Source of the DNA: Ruminococcus sp. AF31-8BH
GTDB taxonomy: Bacteria; Bacillota; Clostridia; Lachnospirales; Lachnospiraceae
Length of the DNA stretch: 64,000 nucleotides
Direction: 5' to 3'
Assembly: GCF_003460605.1 (NCBI RefSeq)
Contig: NZ_QTVN01000012.1
Coordinates: forward strand, 1 to 64,000
In this document: positions 44,053 through 54,030 of the stretch, piece by piece
Layout: each line of letters begins with the position of its first letter
Position numbering within the stretch: the first letter of the stretch is position 1
Notes under the pieces: generated by a model
The model's database searches: none
Told to the model about the DNA's origin: nothing
What the model saw: only the letters and a program-made list of their open reading frames with translations
Made by a program: the position numbers and the translations under genes

Positions 44053-46153
44053 CCCGGTCCCCCTTTCGGAGCCTTCTGTTTTTTCTCATAGGCAAAAGCA
44101 ATAACAATATTAACAAAACTACAATTCCCGCAACCAAGGCGGTTGTTTTTATATGCTGTTTTCTCAAATCATCCTGACTGCTGTCCCCGGTTGTTTTCTG
44201 GGCAGCTTCCACATCTTCTCCTGCGATTTCAGCTGTCTCATAAGAATCATCGGCAGTTTCTTCCTCTGTATCTGTCTCTTCATCCAATGCTTTCTCGGTT
44301 TCTTCCCCGTTTTCGGAAGCATCCTGGGACTGCTCTTCTTTGATGGAATATTCCCCGGTTTTATCCACAGGGATCACAGCTACATTCTGGGTCTCATTGA
44401 CCATTCCCGTGTAGGAATTTCCCTCTTCATCTGTCAGCACAGTTCTGGTGCCAGACCCAGAGCTCTTTGGAATCTCCACGGTAGCACCTGGAATATCTGT
44501 GATCTCCTCGCCGTTTTTGGAAATGCTTACGGATAATTCCCCATCTTCCCTGGAAATATCCACCTTCACCTCATCCTCCGGTCCTACTTCCCAGTCCTTC
44601 ACCACTTTCGTAGGGACACGAACCAGCACGCCTCCGCTTTCAAAAGGAATCTTCTCTACCTGTGCGCTCATAAGGGCGGCCAGACGGTTTCCCACGATCA
44701 CGGTGGACACATCGGTGACCGTCTCTTTGCCTGTGTCAATGTCCGGAAGGTCCTTGCCGTCACGGTCCGCGTAATTTCTCTCATACCAGTGGTCATTTGT
44801 AATGAAATTTTCATCAAAATGGAAGGTGTAGGTACCAGTGCTTCCGCCGGGATATGCTACCTGCAGGCTGTAATCATGGTTTAGCTGCAGGTTAGTCTTT
44901 TTCAGATACAGGCCTTCCCGGGTCATGTACCAGCTGTCCTGATTCAGGCTGATCTTCTGATCCTTGCACTTTAACTCCGGCTGAAAATCCTTTAGCTGAT
45001 CGTCTGTAAAGGCATCCAGAATCATGGGGAAAAACAGGTGGGAAGAACCAGCCATGGCACAGGTCTGCACCTGCGGCTGATCCGGGCGCTGGACGGCAAC
45101 ATAGACAGATGCTGTCGGAAGCTTGGCATCCGGATCCAGCGTATATCCCTCTGGTGCCTGGAAGCTTCCTGTTACCTTGTAAACACCTGGAACATTGGTA
45201 TTTACCCCGCCAAAATCCCACACAGAAGGCATTACAACCGAAGGGTGGGACGCGCTGTCCTCGTATTCCGTCTGGGTGCTGCCAAGGATATGCAAGCTCT
45301 TTTCCAGCTGTTTTTTCAGTCCATAGGTACTCTGGCCTTTGCGAAGGGCATAGGCCCCCAAACGCTCCAGGCTTCCCTCTTCTATGGGTTCACAGGAACG
45401 GATGGTGGTGTCCTTCACGCCGCTGCTTCCCAAAAGCCAGGGCTGGTAGCTGATGATATCCAGAGTTCCATCTGATGCATAGCGGTACTTCAGATTCCTT
45501 GTTTTCCCATTGGGATAAACCACAGTCAGGGTGTAGGTATTTCCTTTCACCATGCTCTGGCAGGAAAGGTACATACCGTCTGTATCACACATTCCATACC
45601 CTTCCTCGCTGATGTTGATCCAGTCCTCGCCTTCCGGCTGCATCCAGATTTCCATAGCATCCGGGTCCTGATCTGTGATCCAGGGAAAATAATAGAGTCC
45701 CGCGGAAATCATTCTGGAATACACCTGGATCTCCAGCTCCTCAAAATTCTGAACAGAGATTCCCACAGTCCAGCTGGGAACAGTTATACTGCTGGTATAG
45801 CCTTCCGGAAGCTTCAGGGTTCCTGTGATCTGGTATGCCCCCACCTTCTGCACATTCACTTTGGAGTAATCCCAGATTACATTTAGTTCCAGCTCCTGGC
45901 CGTCTTCTGTGTAGGCCATGCAGCTCATAGAGTCATAGGTCTCTTTTAGCTTCTCCAGGCTTCCCCCTCTTAACACAGCTCCTGCAGGTATATAAAAAAT
46001 TCTGGAAAAATCTGTGATCACGCTGTTCCCGGCCCACACCTTCTGCGCGCCTGTCAGAGGACACAGCATCAGCAGGAAACAAAGGGCAAAAATCCAGAAA
46101 GTCATTTTTCTTTTCATGTATTTCCTCATTTGAATTTGTTCTGGTTTTAGCAT
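44030..46153 (-). CDS. Membrane-anchored extracellular protein with repeated Ig-like domains, unknown
   Basis: 707 residues from the ATG at 46153 (GGAGGAAT before it). A signal segment (MTFWIFALCFLLMLCPLTGA) is followed by a two-fold repeated module: VWDYSKVNVQKVGAYQITGTLKLPEGY near residue 100 and VWDFGGVNTNVPGVYKVTGSFQAPEGY near 330, which look like bacterial Ig-like (Big) domains. Then come a further beta-rich region, an acidic linker (EEETADDSYE), a C-terminal helix (TTALVAGIVVLLILLLLLP) and an arginine-rich tail. The gene overlaps the sensor-kinase gene, so it may be a co-receptor or a regulated surface protein. No enzyme motif is seen. Confidence 0.7.
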   Translation of the reverse strand: MLKPEQIQMRKYMKRKMTFWIFALCFLLMLCPLTGAQKVWAGNSVITDFSRIFYIPAGAVLRGGSLEKLKETYDSMSCMAYTEDGQELELNVIWDYSKVNVQKVGAYQITGTLKLPEGYTSSITVPSWTVGISVQNFEELEIQVYSRMISAGLYYFPWITDQDPDAMEIWMQPEGEDWINISEEGYGMCDTDGMYLSCQSMVKGNTYTLTVVYPNGKTRNLKYRYASDGTLDIISYQPWLLGSSGVKDTTIRSCEPIEEGSLERLGAYALRKGQSTYGLKKQLEKSLHILGSTQTEYEDSASHPSVVMPSVWDFGGVNTNVPGVYKVTGSFQAPEGYTLDPDAKLPTASVYVAVQRPDQPQVQTCAMAGSSHLFFPMILDAFTDDQLKDFQPELKCKDQKISLNQDSWYMTREGLYLKKTNLQLNHDYSLQVAYPGGSTGTYTFHFDENFITNDHWYERNYADRDGKDLPDIDTGKETVTDVSTVIVGNRLAALMSAQVEKIPFESGGVLVRVPTKVVKDWEVGPEDEVKVDISREDGELSVSISKNGEEITDIPGATVEIPKSSGSGTRTVLTDEEGNSYTGMVNETQNVAVIPVDKTGEYSIKEEQSQDASENGEETEKALDEETDTEEETADDSYETAEIAGEDVEAAQKTTGDSSQDDLRKQHIKTTALVAGIVVLLILLLLLPMRKNRRLRKGDRGEGEEDR

Positions 46154-46170
46154 ATAGGATTCCTCCAAAT

Positions 46171-46203
46171 AAAACAAGAAACCTGTGGCGAACCGCAGGT
46201 TTC
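46171..46203 (-). terminator. Terminator after the esterase gene
   Basis: GAAACCTGCGG-TTCG-CCACAGGTTTC (one mismatch) followed on the minus strand by TTGTTTTATTT, 20 bases after the stop. Confidence 0.8.
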
Positions 46204-46222
46204 CGTGAAAAGCAGCACAAAA

Positions 46223-47110
46223 TCAGAAGCAGAATTCCCGGAAGAAGTCGCATTCTGCGTCATTGCACTGTGCAGCGTCAATTGTCTTGATGTCACAGTG
46301 GAAAACATGGCCAAGCTTGTTGACCTTGTCTCCAAATACACGATAAACAAATGGCACATTGTTCTCCATCAGCTTCTGTACCAGAGCAGGGGCCTGTCCT
46401 TTCTGGAAATCCGCAACTGCTGTCATGCAAAATACAGGTGGATAAACGTCTGTAATGGTGTCAAGAACGCTGATCTGTGCCAGTTCTTCTTCGGTGCCGC
46501 CCTGTGGAAGAAGCTCTTTCATGATCTGCATGGTCAGGTCTTCTACGTTCTCCCCAGAAACCTGGTAAACGCCGCAGTTCAGGGCAATGGCTGTGAGGGC
46601 AAAGCCTTCCGGCACTGTGAAATCATATTTGGCAGCGTATGCCGGGTTGGTGCAGATACCTGCGTAAAGGCCCAGAATGTGGGCACCAGCGGAATCTCCC
46701 ACTGCAAAAATACGCTCTGTGTCAAAGTGGAAGCGTCCTGCACGCTTCATCACCCATTTGCACACCAAATTCAGGTCTTCTAACATTGCCGGGAACTTGT
46801 TCTCCGGGGCGAGGCGGTATGTAAAGTTTATTACTGCGAAGCCGCGCTGTGCAAGGCTCATGCAGTAGTACTGGTATCTCTCCTTGTCGCCGTACATCCA
46901 GCCGCCGCCATGTACGCTGATGATGACCGGAAGGTCCTCTCCCTGGGCCTGCTTCGGTCTGTACACATCCAGCTTCTGCATTTCCCTGTCGTCGTGTCCA
47001 TATACAATATTATCCCAGCGGTCTACGTCCTCCGGGGTATTCATAAGCGCATCGCGCTCGTCATCTGATTTCTTAAACTCTGATCTGATCTTATCACTTA
47101 ATTCAGACAT
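46223..47110 (-). CDS. Alpha/beta hydrolase (hormone-sensitive-lipase-like esterase)
   Basis: 295 residues. The oxyanion motif HGGGW (near residue 67), nucleophile elbow GDSAG (near 138) and a C-terminal histidine (GHVFH) match the HSL/alpha-beta hydrolase-3 family, which hydrolyses short acyl or acetyl esters. NFTYRLAPE is a further family tract. There is no signal peptide, so it acts in the cytoplasm, perhaps deacetylating imported oligosaccharides; that role is inference. It is a single-gene unit with its own terminator. Confidence 0.85.
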   Translation of the reverse strand: MSELSDKIRSEFKKSDDERDALMNTPEDVDRWDNIVYGHDDREMQKLDVYRPKQAQGEDLPVIISVHGGGWMYGDKERYQYYCMSLAQRGFAVINFTYRLAPENKFPAMLEDLNLVCKWVMKRAGRFHFDTERIFAVGDSAGAHILGLYAGICTNPAYAAKYDFTVPEGFALTAIALNCGVYQVSGENVEDLTMQIMKELLPQGGTEEELAQISVLDTITDVYPPVFCMTAVADFQKGQAPALVQKLMENNVPFVYRVFGDKVNKLGHVFHCDIKTIDAAQCNDAECDFFREFCF

Positions 47111-47140
47111 GATAGTTCCTCCAAGGTTGTAATATTTTGA

Positions 47141-47307
47141 GATATCAAGGTCAAAAGGTCAAAAAGCTGTTCGTACTTGCACGATAAAGCTTTTGAACTT
47201 AGGGCCTGCAGGACATGAGGAAGTAGCGATTTACGTAGTAAATCTCCGGATTCCGAATGTCCTGGAATTGCGGGAGCTGCAAAGCAGCGGAGCAATTCGT
47301 AGATATC
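47141..47307. repeat. Dispersed repeat family C
   Basis: Bounded by GATATC at both ends and full of small hairpins: GATTTACGTAGTAAATC, GGACAT/ATGTCC, GCTGCAAAGCAGC, with GGAGCAATTCGTAGATATC at the right. The same end and the GCAATTC hairpin occur at 55511-55630, and parts of it inside family B at 15698. It fills most of the 341-base gap upstream of the esterase; no convincing promoter was seen there. Confidence 0.6.
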
Positions 47308-47404
47308 AAAGTCAGGGGGGCAAAATACATTTTAGCTCTAATCTCCTTGTAATATTATATAAAAAACCTGCGTAAAAAACAAGAATTCTTCTGTTTTTTT
47401 GCAT

Positions 47405-47438
47405 AAAAAAAGAACACCCGATCAGCTCAGATGTCCTT
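47405..47438 (-). terminator. Terminator of yceD-rpmF
   Basis: GGACATCTGAGC / GATCGGGTGTTC-type stem with wobble pairs, followed by TTTTTTT on the minus strand, 14 bases after rpmF. Confidence 0.75.
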
Positions 47439-47451
47439 TCATGGTTCGTTA

Positions 47452-47634
47452 TTAGTCTTCAACTTTAACGATTTCTTTTTTGTTATAGCTTCCGCAAGCC
47501 TTGCAAACTCTGTGTGGCATCATAAGTGCGCCGCATTTGCTGCATTTTACAAGGTTTGGAGCGCTCATTTTCCAGTTTGCTCTTCTCTTATCGCGTCTTG
47601 CTTTGGAAGATTTATTCTTTGGGCAGATGGACAT
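47452..47634 (-). CDS. rpmF: Ribosomal protein bL32
   Basis: 60 residues with the basic N-terminus ICPKNKSSKARRDKRRA and a zinc ribbon of the C-x2-C ... C-x2-C type (CSKCG; CKACG), so this is the zinc-binding form of L32. Part of the large ribosomal subunit. It follows yceD by five bases, the near-universal bacterial gene pair. Confidence 0.97.
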   Translation of the reverse strand: MSICPKNKSSKARRDKRRANWKMSAPNLVKCSKCGALMMPHRVCKACGSYNKKEIVKVED

Positions 47635-47639
47635 TTCGG

Positions 47640-48167
47640 TTACACCTCCTTAAATTTACTGAATATATCACTGATAGCTGCCATACGGGGATCCTTGGGC
47701 TCCTCGGTACATCCGCAGGGACCATTGTTCAGGTTCTTCCCGCATCTGCTACATATCCCTTTGCAGTCCTCTTTGCATAAGACCTTCAAAGGCCAGCTCA
47801 TCAGTACCTCAAGATAGACCAAACGGTCCACATCCAGGTCATAGCCGGTGAGATAGCTGCTCTCATCCAGATCATTCACACGTTCTTCATCAGTCAGCTT
47901 CATGTCAAGCTTCCTCTTAAACTCAAAAGGAATCTCAGTCGCTACCTGATCCAGGCATCTGTCACACGGGATTCCAACAGTCACAAGACCGCTTCCCTCA
48001 AGCTCCAGAACTCTGTCTCCGGTATTGGTAATGGTAAGCTCTACAGGCTTCTTCTCCAGAACTGGAAAAGTTCCCTGCTGGAAGGTGATGTCCTCCATCT
48101 CAAAAGCTGCACTGTAGTGTACGCTCTTCCCTTCACTGGATGAAATGTCTGATAAATGTATCTGCAT
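47640..48167 (-). CDS. YceD/DUF177 family protein
   Basis: 175 residues, cytoplasmic. The family is needed for normal 23S rRNA accumulation in other organisms, and the gene is almost always just upstream of rpmF, as here. The cysteines CDRC near residue 70 and the C-terminal set (CKEDCKGICSRCGK, CGC) suggest a zinc site, usual in the Firmicute form. It begins at MQIHLSDISS with GGAGA before it and is the first gene after a strong promoter. Confidence 0.9.
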   Translation of the reverse strand: MQIHLSDISSSEGKSVHYSAAFEMEDITFQQGTFPVLEKKPVELTITNTGDRVLELEGSGLVTVGIPCDRCLDQVATEIPFEFKRKLDMKLTDEERVNDLDESSYLTGYDLDVDRLVYLEVLMSWPLKVLCKEDCKGICSRCGKNLNNGPCGCTEEPKDPRMAAISDIFSKFKEV

Positions 48168-48193
48168 AATCGTCTCCTATTCACACTCAATCA

Positions 48194-48222
48194 ATTATAC
48201 ATACCCTGTCATTGTTTGTCAA
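48194..48222 (-). promoter_or_regulatory. yceD-rpmF promoter
   Basis: TTGACA (48222-48217), 17-base spacer, TATAAT (48199-48194): a consensus sigma-A promoter, as expected for a ribosomal protein operon. Confidence 0.85.
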
Positions 48223-48337
48223 CTCGAATTTTTCCGTATCTGCCATAAATTTTCAAAAAAATTGTAAAATTTAAGCAGAACCCGGGAAAATCCATTGCAG
48301 CCGACAAAATAAAAGGCAGTGAATTTCTCTCTTTCAC

Positions 48338-48375
48338 ACAAAATCCTGCCGGAGATCTATTGCCCCGGCAGGATC
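48338..48375 (-). terminator. Terminator of pta-ackA
   Basis: ATCCTGCCGG / CCGGCAGGAT with a 13-base loop, then TTTTGTG on the minus strand, 80 bases beyond ackA. Confidence 0.7.
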
Positions 48376-48453
48376 CTAATGTTCCGAAAAGGATTTCTGC
48401 GGTTATCAGAAGCCTGTTGCTTCAGCACCGCAGCAGTGATCTGTGCACTGGAA

Positions 48454-49644
48454 TTATTTTACAAGTGCCACTGTATCACGGCAGATTGCAAGCTCCTCGT
48501 TAGTCGGGATCACTGCAACCTTAACCTTGGAATCAGCACCGGAAATTACAACTTCCTCGCCCATAGCCTCGTTCGCCTTAGCGTCGATTGTAACACCAAG
48601 GTATCCAAGATAGGAGCAAACTTTCTCACGGATCATGCCAACGTTCTCACCGATACCAGCGGTAAATACGATTGCGTCAACACCGTTCATAGCTGCTACA
48701 TAGCCGCCAACGTATTTTGCAATGCCGTAGCAGAGAACTTCGATTGCGTTTTTAGCGTCCTCGTTTCCTTCTGCAGCTGCTGCACGAAGGTCACGCATAT
48801 CGCTGGAAACGCCGGACATTCCCTGAAGACCGGATTTCTTATTGAGAACGTTCATAACACCTGCAAGGTCAAGGTTCTCTTTCTTTGCAATGTACTCAAC
48901 GATAGCCGGATCAATGCTTCCGGAACGTGTTCCCATTACAACACCTTCAAGAGGAGTAAGACCCATTGTGGTATCTACGCATTTGCCGTTCTGTACTGCA
49001 CTGATGGAAGAACCGTTTCCAAGGTGGCAAACGATAACCTTGGAGTTGTCTTTGTCAAGGCTAAGGAACTCAACAGCACGTTTGGATACGAAGCTGTGGG
49101 AGGTTCCGTGGAAGCCGTATCTTCTTACTTTGTAGTTCTTGTAGTACTCGATCGGAAGTCCGTACAGATATGCTTTTGCAGGCATTGTCTGATGGAAAGC
49201 GGTATCGAATACACCAACCTGCGGTACATTCGGCATAAGCTCAGCACATACGCGGATACCGATCAGGTTTGCAGGGTTGTGAAGAGGAGCAAGGTCGTTG
49301 CACTCTTCTACAGTCTTGATCATCTCATCTGTGATGATAGCGGAGGAAGCGAATTTCTCACCGCCGTGTACGATACGGTGACCGATTGCGTTAACCTCAT
49401 CAAGGCTCTTGATTGCGCCTGTCTTGTCATTTGTAAGAGCTTCCAGAACCATCTGGATTGCTTCTTTATGAGTCGGCATGGAAGCCTCTGTGATCTCTTT
49501 GTCGTTTCCGGCCTTCTGGTATACCAGTCTTCCGTCGATACCGATTCTCTCGCAAAGACCTTTTGCAAGAACTGCTTCTGTCTCAGAATCGATCAACTGG
49601 TATTTTAAAGAAGAACTACCGCAGTTAATTACCAATACATTCAT
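48454..49644 (-). CDS. ackA: Acetate kinase
   Basis: 396 residues, standard length. It makes ATP and acetate from acetyl phosphate, the main substrate-level phosphorylation step in acetogenic and fermentative gut clostridia. N-terminal phosphate motif VINCGSSSLKYQL; further family blocks are HRIVHGG, FDTAFHQTMP and CHLGNGSS; adenosine site TAGIGEN. It lies 85 bases after pta in the same transcript, with a hairpin (CGGGGAA / TTTCCCCG, about 49682-49704) between them. Cytoplasmic. Confidence 0.96.
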   Translation of the reverse strand: MNVLVINCGSSSLKYQLIDSETEAVLAKGLCERIGIDGRLVYQKAGNDKEITEASMPTHKEAIQMVLEALTNDKTGAIKSLDEVNAIGHRIVHGGEKFASSAIITDEMIKTVEECNDLAPLHNPANLIGIRVCAELMPNVPQVGVFDTAFHQTMPAKAYLYGLPIEYYKNYKVRRYGFHGTSHSFVSKRAVEFLSLDKDNSKVIVCHLGNGSSISAVQNGKCVDTTMGLTPLEGVVMGTRSGSIDPAIVEYIAKKENLDLAGVMNVLNKKSGLQGMSGVSSDMRDLRAAAAEGNEDAKNAIEVLCYGIAKYVGGYVAAMNGVDAIVFTAGIGENVGMIREKVCSYLGYLGVTIDAKANEAMGEEVVISGADSKVKVAVIPTNEELAICRDTVALVK

Positions 49645-49729
49645 TTTTCTACTCTCCTGTTTACATGATTATGTAAGATAACGGGGAAAGCGAACTCCCT
49701 TCCCCGACACCTTATGTATGAATATTTAA

Positions 49730-50908
<1,179 letters not shown>

Positions 50909-50910
50909 TC

Positions 50911-52215
50911 ATGAAAACAGCTGGAATCATTGCGGAATACAACCCTTTTCACACAGGGCATAAATATCAGATTGATCATGTGAAGGGTACGCTTAGCGCA
51001 GACTATGTGGTCATTGCTATGAGCGGAGATTTTGTGCAGAGGGGTACGCCAGCCCTTCTTTCCAAATATGTGCGGGCCGAGATGGCCTTACGTGCCGGAG
51101 CAGACCTGGTGCTGGAGCTTCCTGTTTCCTGTGCCACAGCCAGCGCGGAGCTTTTTGCAAGGAGCGGCGTGCAGCTTCTTGATGGACTTGGGGTGGTGGA
51201 CACCCTCTGTTTTGGAAGCGAATGCGGGGACACGGAGATTCTTATGAAGCTGGCCGGGATTCTTGTGGAAGAGCCAGAAGAATTCAAAAGTGCTCTTCGA
51301 CGGAATCTGAAAGAAGGAATGACGTTTCCCAAAGCCAGGAGCTTGGCCCTTGGGGAAGTTTTGCCGGGAAATGAGTCTGAAAAATACCAGCAGGTGCTTT
51401 CCTCTCCCAACAATATTCTGGGGATTGAATACTGCAAGGCCATCCTGCGGGAAAACAGCTCCATTGTGCCGACTGCTATAAAGCGTGAAGGAAATGATTA
51501 TCATGAAAATTCCTTGTTCACAGACAGCTTCCCATCGGCTTCTGCCATCCGAAATGCGGTGATCCAGTCGGCAGCTTCCAATACTGCTTCACTTGCAGAT
51601 CTCGCCCGTAATTTTCTTCCTGCATCCTGCCAGGAATTGTTTTACGATGCCATTTGTAAGAATGCCTTTCTTCTGGAAAATGACCTGGACAGCCTGTACC
51701 GTTACTGCCTCCTTCAGGAAAATGAAACGAGCCTGTGCACATACCTGGACATGTCCCACTCTCTTGCCAGAAGAATTCTCGCCTGCCAGGATCAGTACGA
51801 GACCTTTTCCCAGTTTGCAGACCTTCTGAAAACCAGGGATATCACCCGCACCAGGATCCAGAGGGCGCTTCTTCACATGCTTCTTCATATTCAGAAGGCC
51901 CCGGAGCAGATTCCCTACGCCCGGGTTCTGGGCTTTCGAAAAAGCAGTTCGGCCCTTCTTGGAGAAATCAAAAAGCGTGGGCACATCCCTTTGCTTACGA
52001 AACTTGCCAATGCGAAGGAGATCCTTGCAGCTGCCAGTGATGAGCCTGCTCTGGCGGATCGCGAACCTGTTCGTATAAGGCTCTCTCAGTCTTCCTCCGC
52101 TCTTCCATTATTGGACGAAACCACCTTCGCCTCCAACCTCTACGAGAGCATGCTGGCACAAAAAAACGGCACTTCTTACGTGCATGAATACAAACAGCAA
52201 ATTATAATTTTATAA
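50911..52215 (+). CDS. tmcAL: tRNA(Met) cytidine acetate ligase
   Basis: 434 residues from the ATG at 50911, with GAGGTG before it. The N-terminus GIIAEYNPFHTGHKYQ carries the HxGH nucleotidyltransferase signature; SGDFVQRGTPAL and the basic IKREGNDYHE and FPSASAIR tracts are typical of the family. It activates acetate with ATP and transfers it to the wobble cytidine of elongator tRNA-Met to make ac4C, so its use of acetate fits its place beside pta-ackA. In many Firmicutes the gene neighbours these same genes. Confidence 0.9.
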   Translation: MKTAGIIAEYNPFHTGHKYQIDHVKGTLSADYVVIAMSGDFVQRGTPALLSKYVRAEMALRAGADLVLELPVSCATASAELFARSGVQLLDGLGVVDTLCFGSECGDTEILMKLAGILVEEPEEFKSALRRNLKEGMTFPKARSLALGEVLPGNESEKYQQVLSSPNNILGIEYCKAILRENSSIVPTAIKREGNDYHENSLFTDSFPSASAIRNAVIQSAASNTASLADLARNFLPASCQELFYDAICKNAFLLENDLDSLYRYCLLQENETSLCTYLDMSHSLARRILACQDQYETFSQFADLLKTRDITRTRIQRALLHMLLHIQKAPEQIPYARVLGFRKSSSALLGEIKKRGHIPLLTKLANAKEILAAASDEPALADREPVRIRLSQSSSALPLLDETTFASNLYESMLAQKNGTSYVHEYKQQIIIL

Positions 52216-52233
52216 AAACTTCTATCCATACAA

Positions 52234-52278
52234 AAAACATCCTGGCTGCTTCAAAATTCCCTGCAGTCAGGATGTTTG
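52234..52278. terminator. Bidirectional terminator
   Basis: AAACATCCTGGCTGC / GCAGTCAGGATGTTT around a 13-base loop, between the convergent tmcAL and tryptophan-importer genes. Confidence 0.8.
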
Positions 52279-52290
52279 TATCTTATATCT

Positions 52291-53085
52291 TTATTTCTCA
52301 TTAGAAAGAAGAATCCGGTCATTGTCCAGTTTCTTTCCGACGCCAACCTTAAACTTATCAAGAAGTCCCTCTACCGTAAGTCCTTTCTTCTCTTCTCCCT
52401 TGATATCCAGAACAATATTTCCGGAATCCATCATCAGAATGCGGTTGCCAAGCTCTAAGGCAGACTGCATGTTGTGGGTGATCATCAGACAGGTCAGATG
52501 ATGTTCCTCCACAATCCTTTTGGTCAGGTTCAGCACCTTCTCGGCTGTGCCCGGGTCAAGTGCTGCTGTATGCTCATCCAGAAGCAGAAGCTTGGGCGGA
52601 TTCATAGTTGCCATCAGAAGGGTAAGTGCCTGTCTCTGGCCTCCGGAAAGCAGTCCCACCGGATGGTTCATGCGGTTCTCCAGTCCGATATCCAGAAGCG
52701 CCAGCTGCTCACGGAACCGTTCCTTATCACTTTTGGAAATACGGGAAAGCCAGCCGCCTTTTCCTGCCGCAAGGGCAAGATTCTCTTCAATGGTCATGCC
52801 CGGCGCTGTTCCTCTCATAGGATCCTGGTAAAGGCGCCCAATGTTCTTGGCTCTGACATGCTGGGGCATAAACGTAATGTCCTGTCCATCCAGCACGATA
52901 GAACCGGAATCTGTGAGAAAATCCCCGCAGATGGCATTAAACATGGTAGACTTGCCGGCTCCGTTGGAACCGATGATGGTTGCAAAATCACCTTTTTCAA
53001 GATGAAGGGACAGATCCTGGATTGCCACCTTCTCATTCACGGTACCCGGATTAAAGGTTTTGGAAATATGTGAAAGCTTCAGCAT
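52291..53085 (-). CDS. Tryptophan ABC transporter ATPase (TrpZ type)
   Basis: 264 residues with Walker A GSNGAGKST, signature LLSGGQRQ, Walker B LLLDEHTAALDP (histidine in place of the usual proline) and the switch histidine in MITHNM. It powers the importer formed with the permease three bases upstream. Last gene of the T-box-controlled operon. It belongs to the branched-chain-like/DUF-type importer group paired with PF04392 binding proteins. Confidence 0.85.
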   Translation of the reverse strand: MLKLSHISKTFNPGTVNEKVAIQDLSLHLEKGDFATIIGSNGAGKSTMFNAICGDFLTDSGSIVLDGQDITFMPQHVRAKNIGRLYQDPMRGTAPGMTIEENLALAAGKGGWLSRISKSDKERFREQLALLDIGLENRMNHPVGLLSGGQRQALTLLMATMNPPKLLLLDEHTAALDPGTAEKVLNLTKRIVEEHHLTCLMITHNMQSALELGNRILMMDSGNIVLDIKGEEKKGLTVEGLLDKFKVGVGKKLDNDRILLSNEK

Positions 53086-53088
53086 GGC

Positions 53089-54015
53089 TTAAAATCCTCC
53101 CTTCTTGTGTGTCATTCTTCGTTTCAGCTGCGGCCACTGCCGTTTCAGGTACGGACCGGAAATAGCCAGAATGACGATCACAGAGGATACCAGCTTCAGC
53201 ATAAATGCCGGCATGTTAAATCTCAGTGCAACGGTATACACCAGACGGAAAATAAAGGAACCAAGAACCATTCCCACCGCTCTTACAAAGATCCCGCCTT
53301 TTCCCAGGATGGTACCGCCGATGAGAAGGGAAGCCAGTGCGATGGTAACCATTCCCTGACCGATGTTGATATCCACAGATTTCTGTGACTGGGAAAGCAG
53401 GCATCCGGACAGTGCGGTAAAGGAGTTGGCGATACAAAGTCCCACGATTGTTGTAAATACGGGATTGATGGAGGACGACTTCACCATATCCGCGTTGTTT
53501 CCAGTGGCACGGATTGCAAGACCAAGCCGTGTCTTCAGGAAAACTACCAGGAACGCGATCACTGCTGCTACTGCGATCAGCGCAACAAGAATGTCTGCTC
53601 TTCCTTTCAATGGAGTATCTGCCAGAACATCCTTCATCATGGAAAATACCGTGTCTGTACGGTTCATATTGATCAGGGAAGAGCCTCCCATCACCGCAAT
53701 GTTAATGGAATACAGTCCTGTATTCACAATAATTCCCGCAAGCAGACTGTCCACGCCCATCTTCGTCTGAAAGAATCCGGTTACAAAACCGGAGCAGATT
53801 CCAGCAAGCATTGCCGCTATAATGGATAAAAAAGGATGTCCGCTGACTGCCACGGCGGCTCCTACAGCGGCGCCTAAGGTAAAGCAGCCGTCTGTAGAAA
53901 GGTCGCAGACATTCAGCATGGAATAACTTAAAAATAATGCAAGGACAGTCAGGGAACAGATCAGTCCCAGTTTCAGGGCAGTTTCTCCTAAGGAGAGTGC
54001 AGTAGCCAGTGTCAC
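53089..54015 (-). CDS. Tryptophan ABC transporter permease (TrpY type)
   Basis: 308 residues with eight or nine hydrophobic helices, of the LivH/RbsC-like permease class (LSYSMLNVCDLSTDGCFTLGAAVGA; GLAIRATGNNADMVKSSSIN is the cytoplasmic coupling loop). A single permease gene implies a homodimeric channel. It lies between the binding protein (15 bases upstream) and the ATPase, under the UGG T-box, which is the evidence for tryptophan as cargo. Confidence 0.83.
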   Translation of the reverse strand: MTLATALSLGETALKLGLICSLTVLALFLSYSMLNVCDLSTDGCFTLGAAVGAAVAVSGHPFLSIIAAMLAGICSGFVTGFFQTKMGVDSLLAGIIVNTGLYSINIAVMGGSSLINMNRTDTVFSMMKDVLADTPLKGRADILVALIAVAAVIAFLVVFLKTRLGLAIRATGNNADMVKSSSINPVFTTIVGLCIANSFTALSGCLLSQSQKSVDINIGQGMVTIALASLLIGGTILGKGGIFVRAVGMVLGSFIFRLVYTVALRFNMPAFMLKLVSSVIVILAISGPYLKRQWPQLKRRMTHKKGGF

Positions 54016-54030
54016 AGTTTTTTCCTCCGG

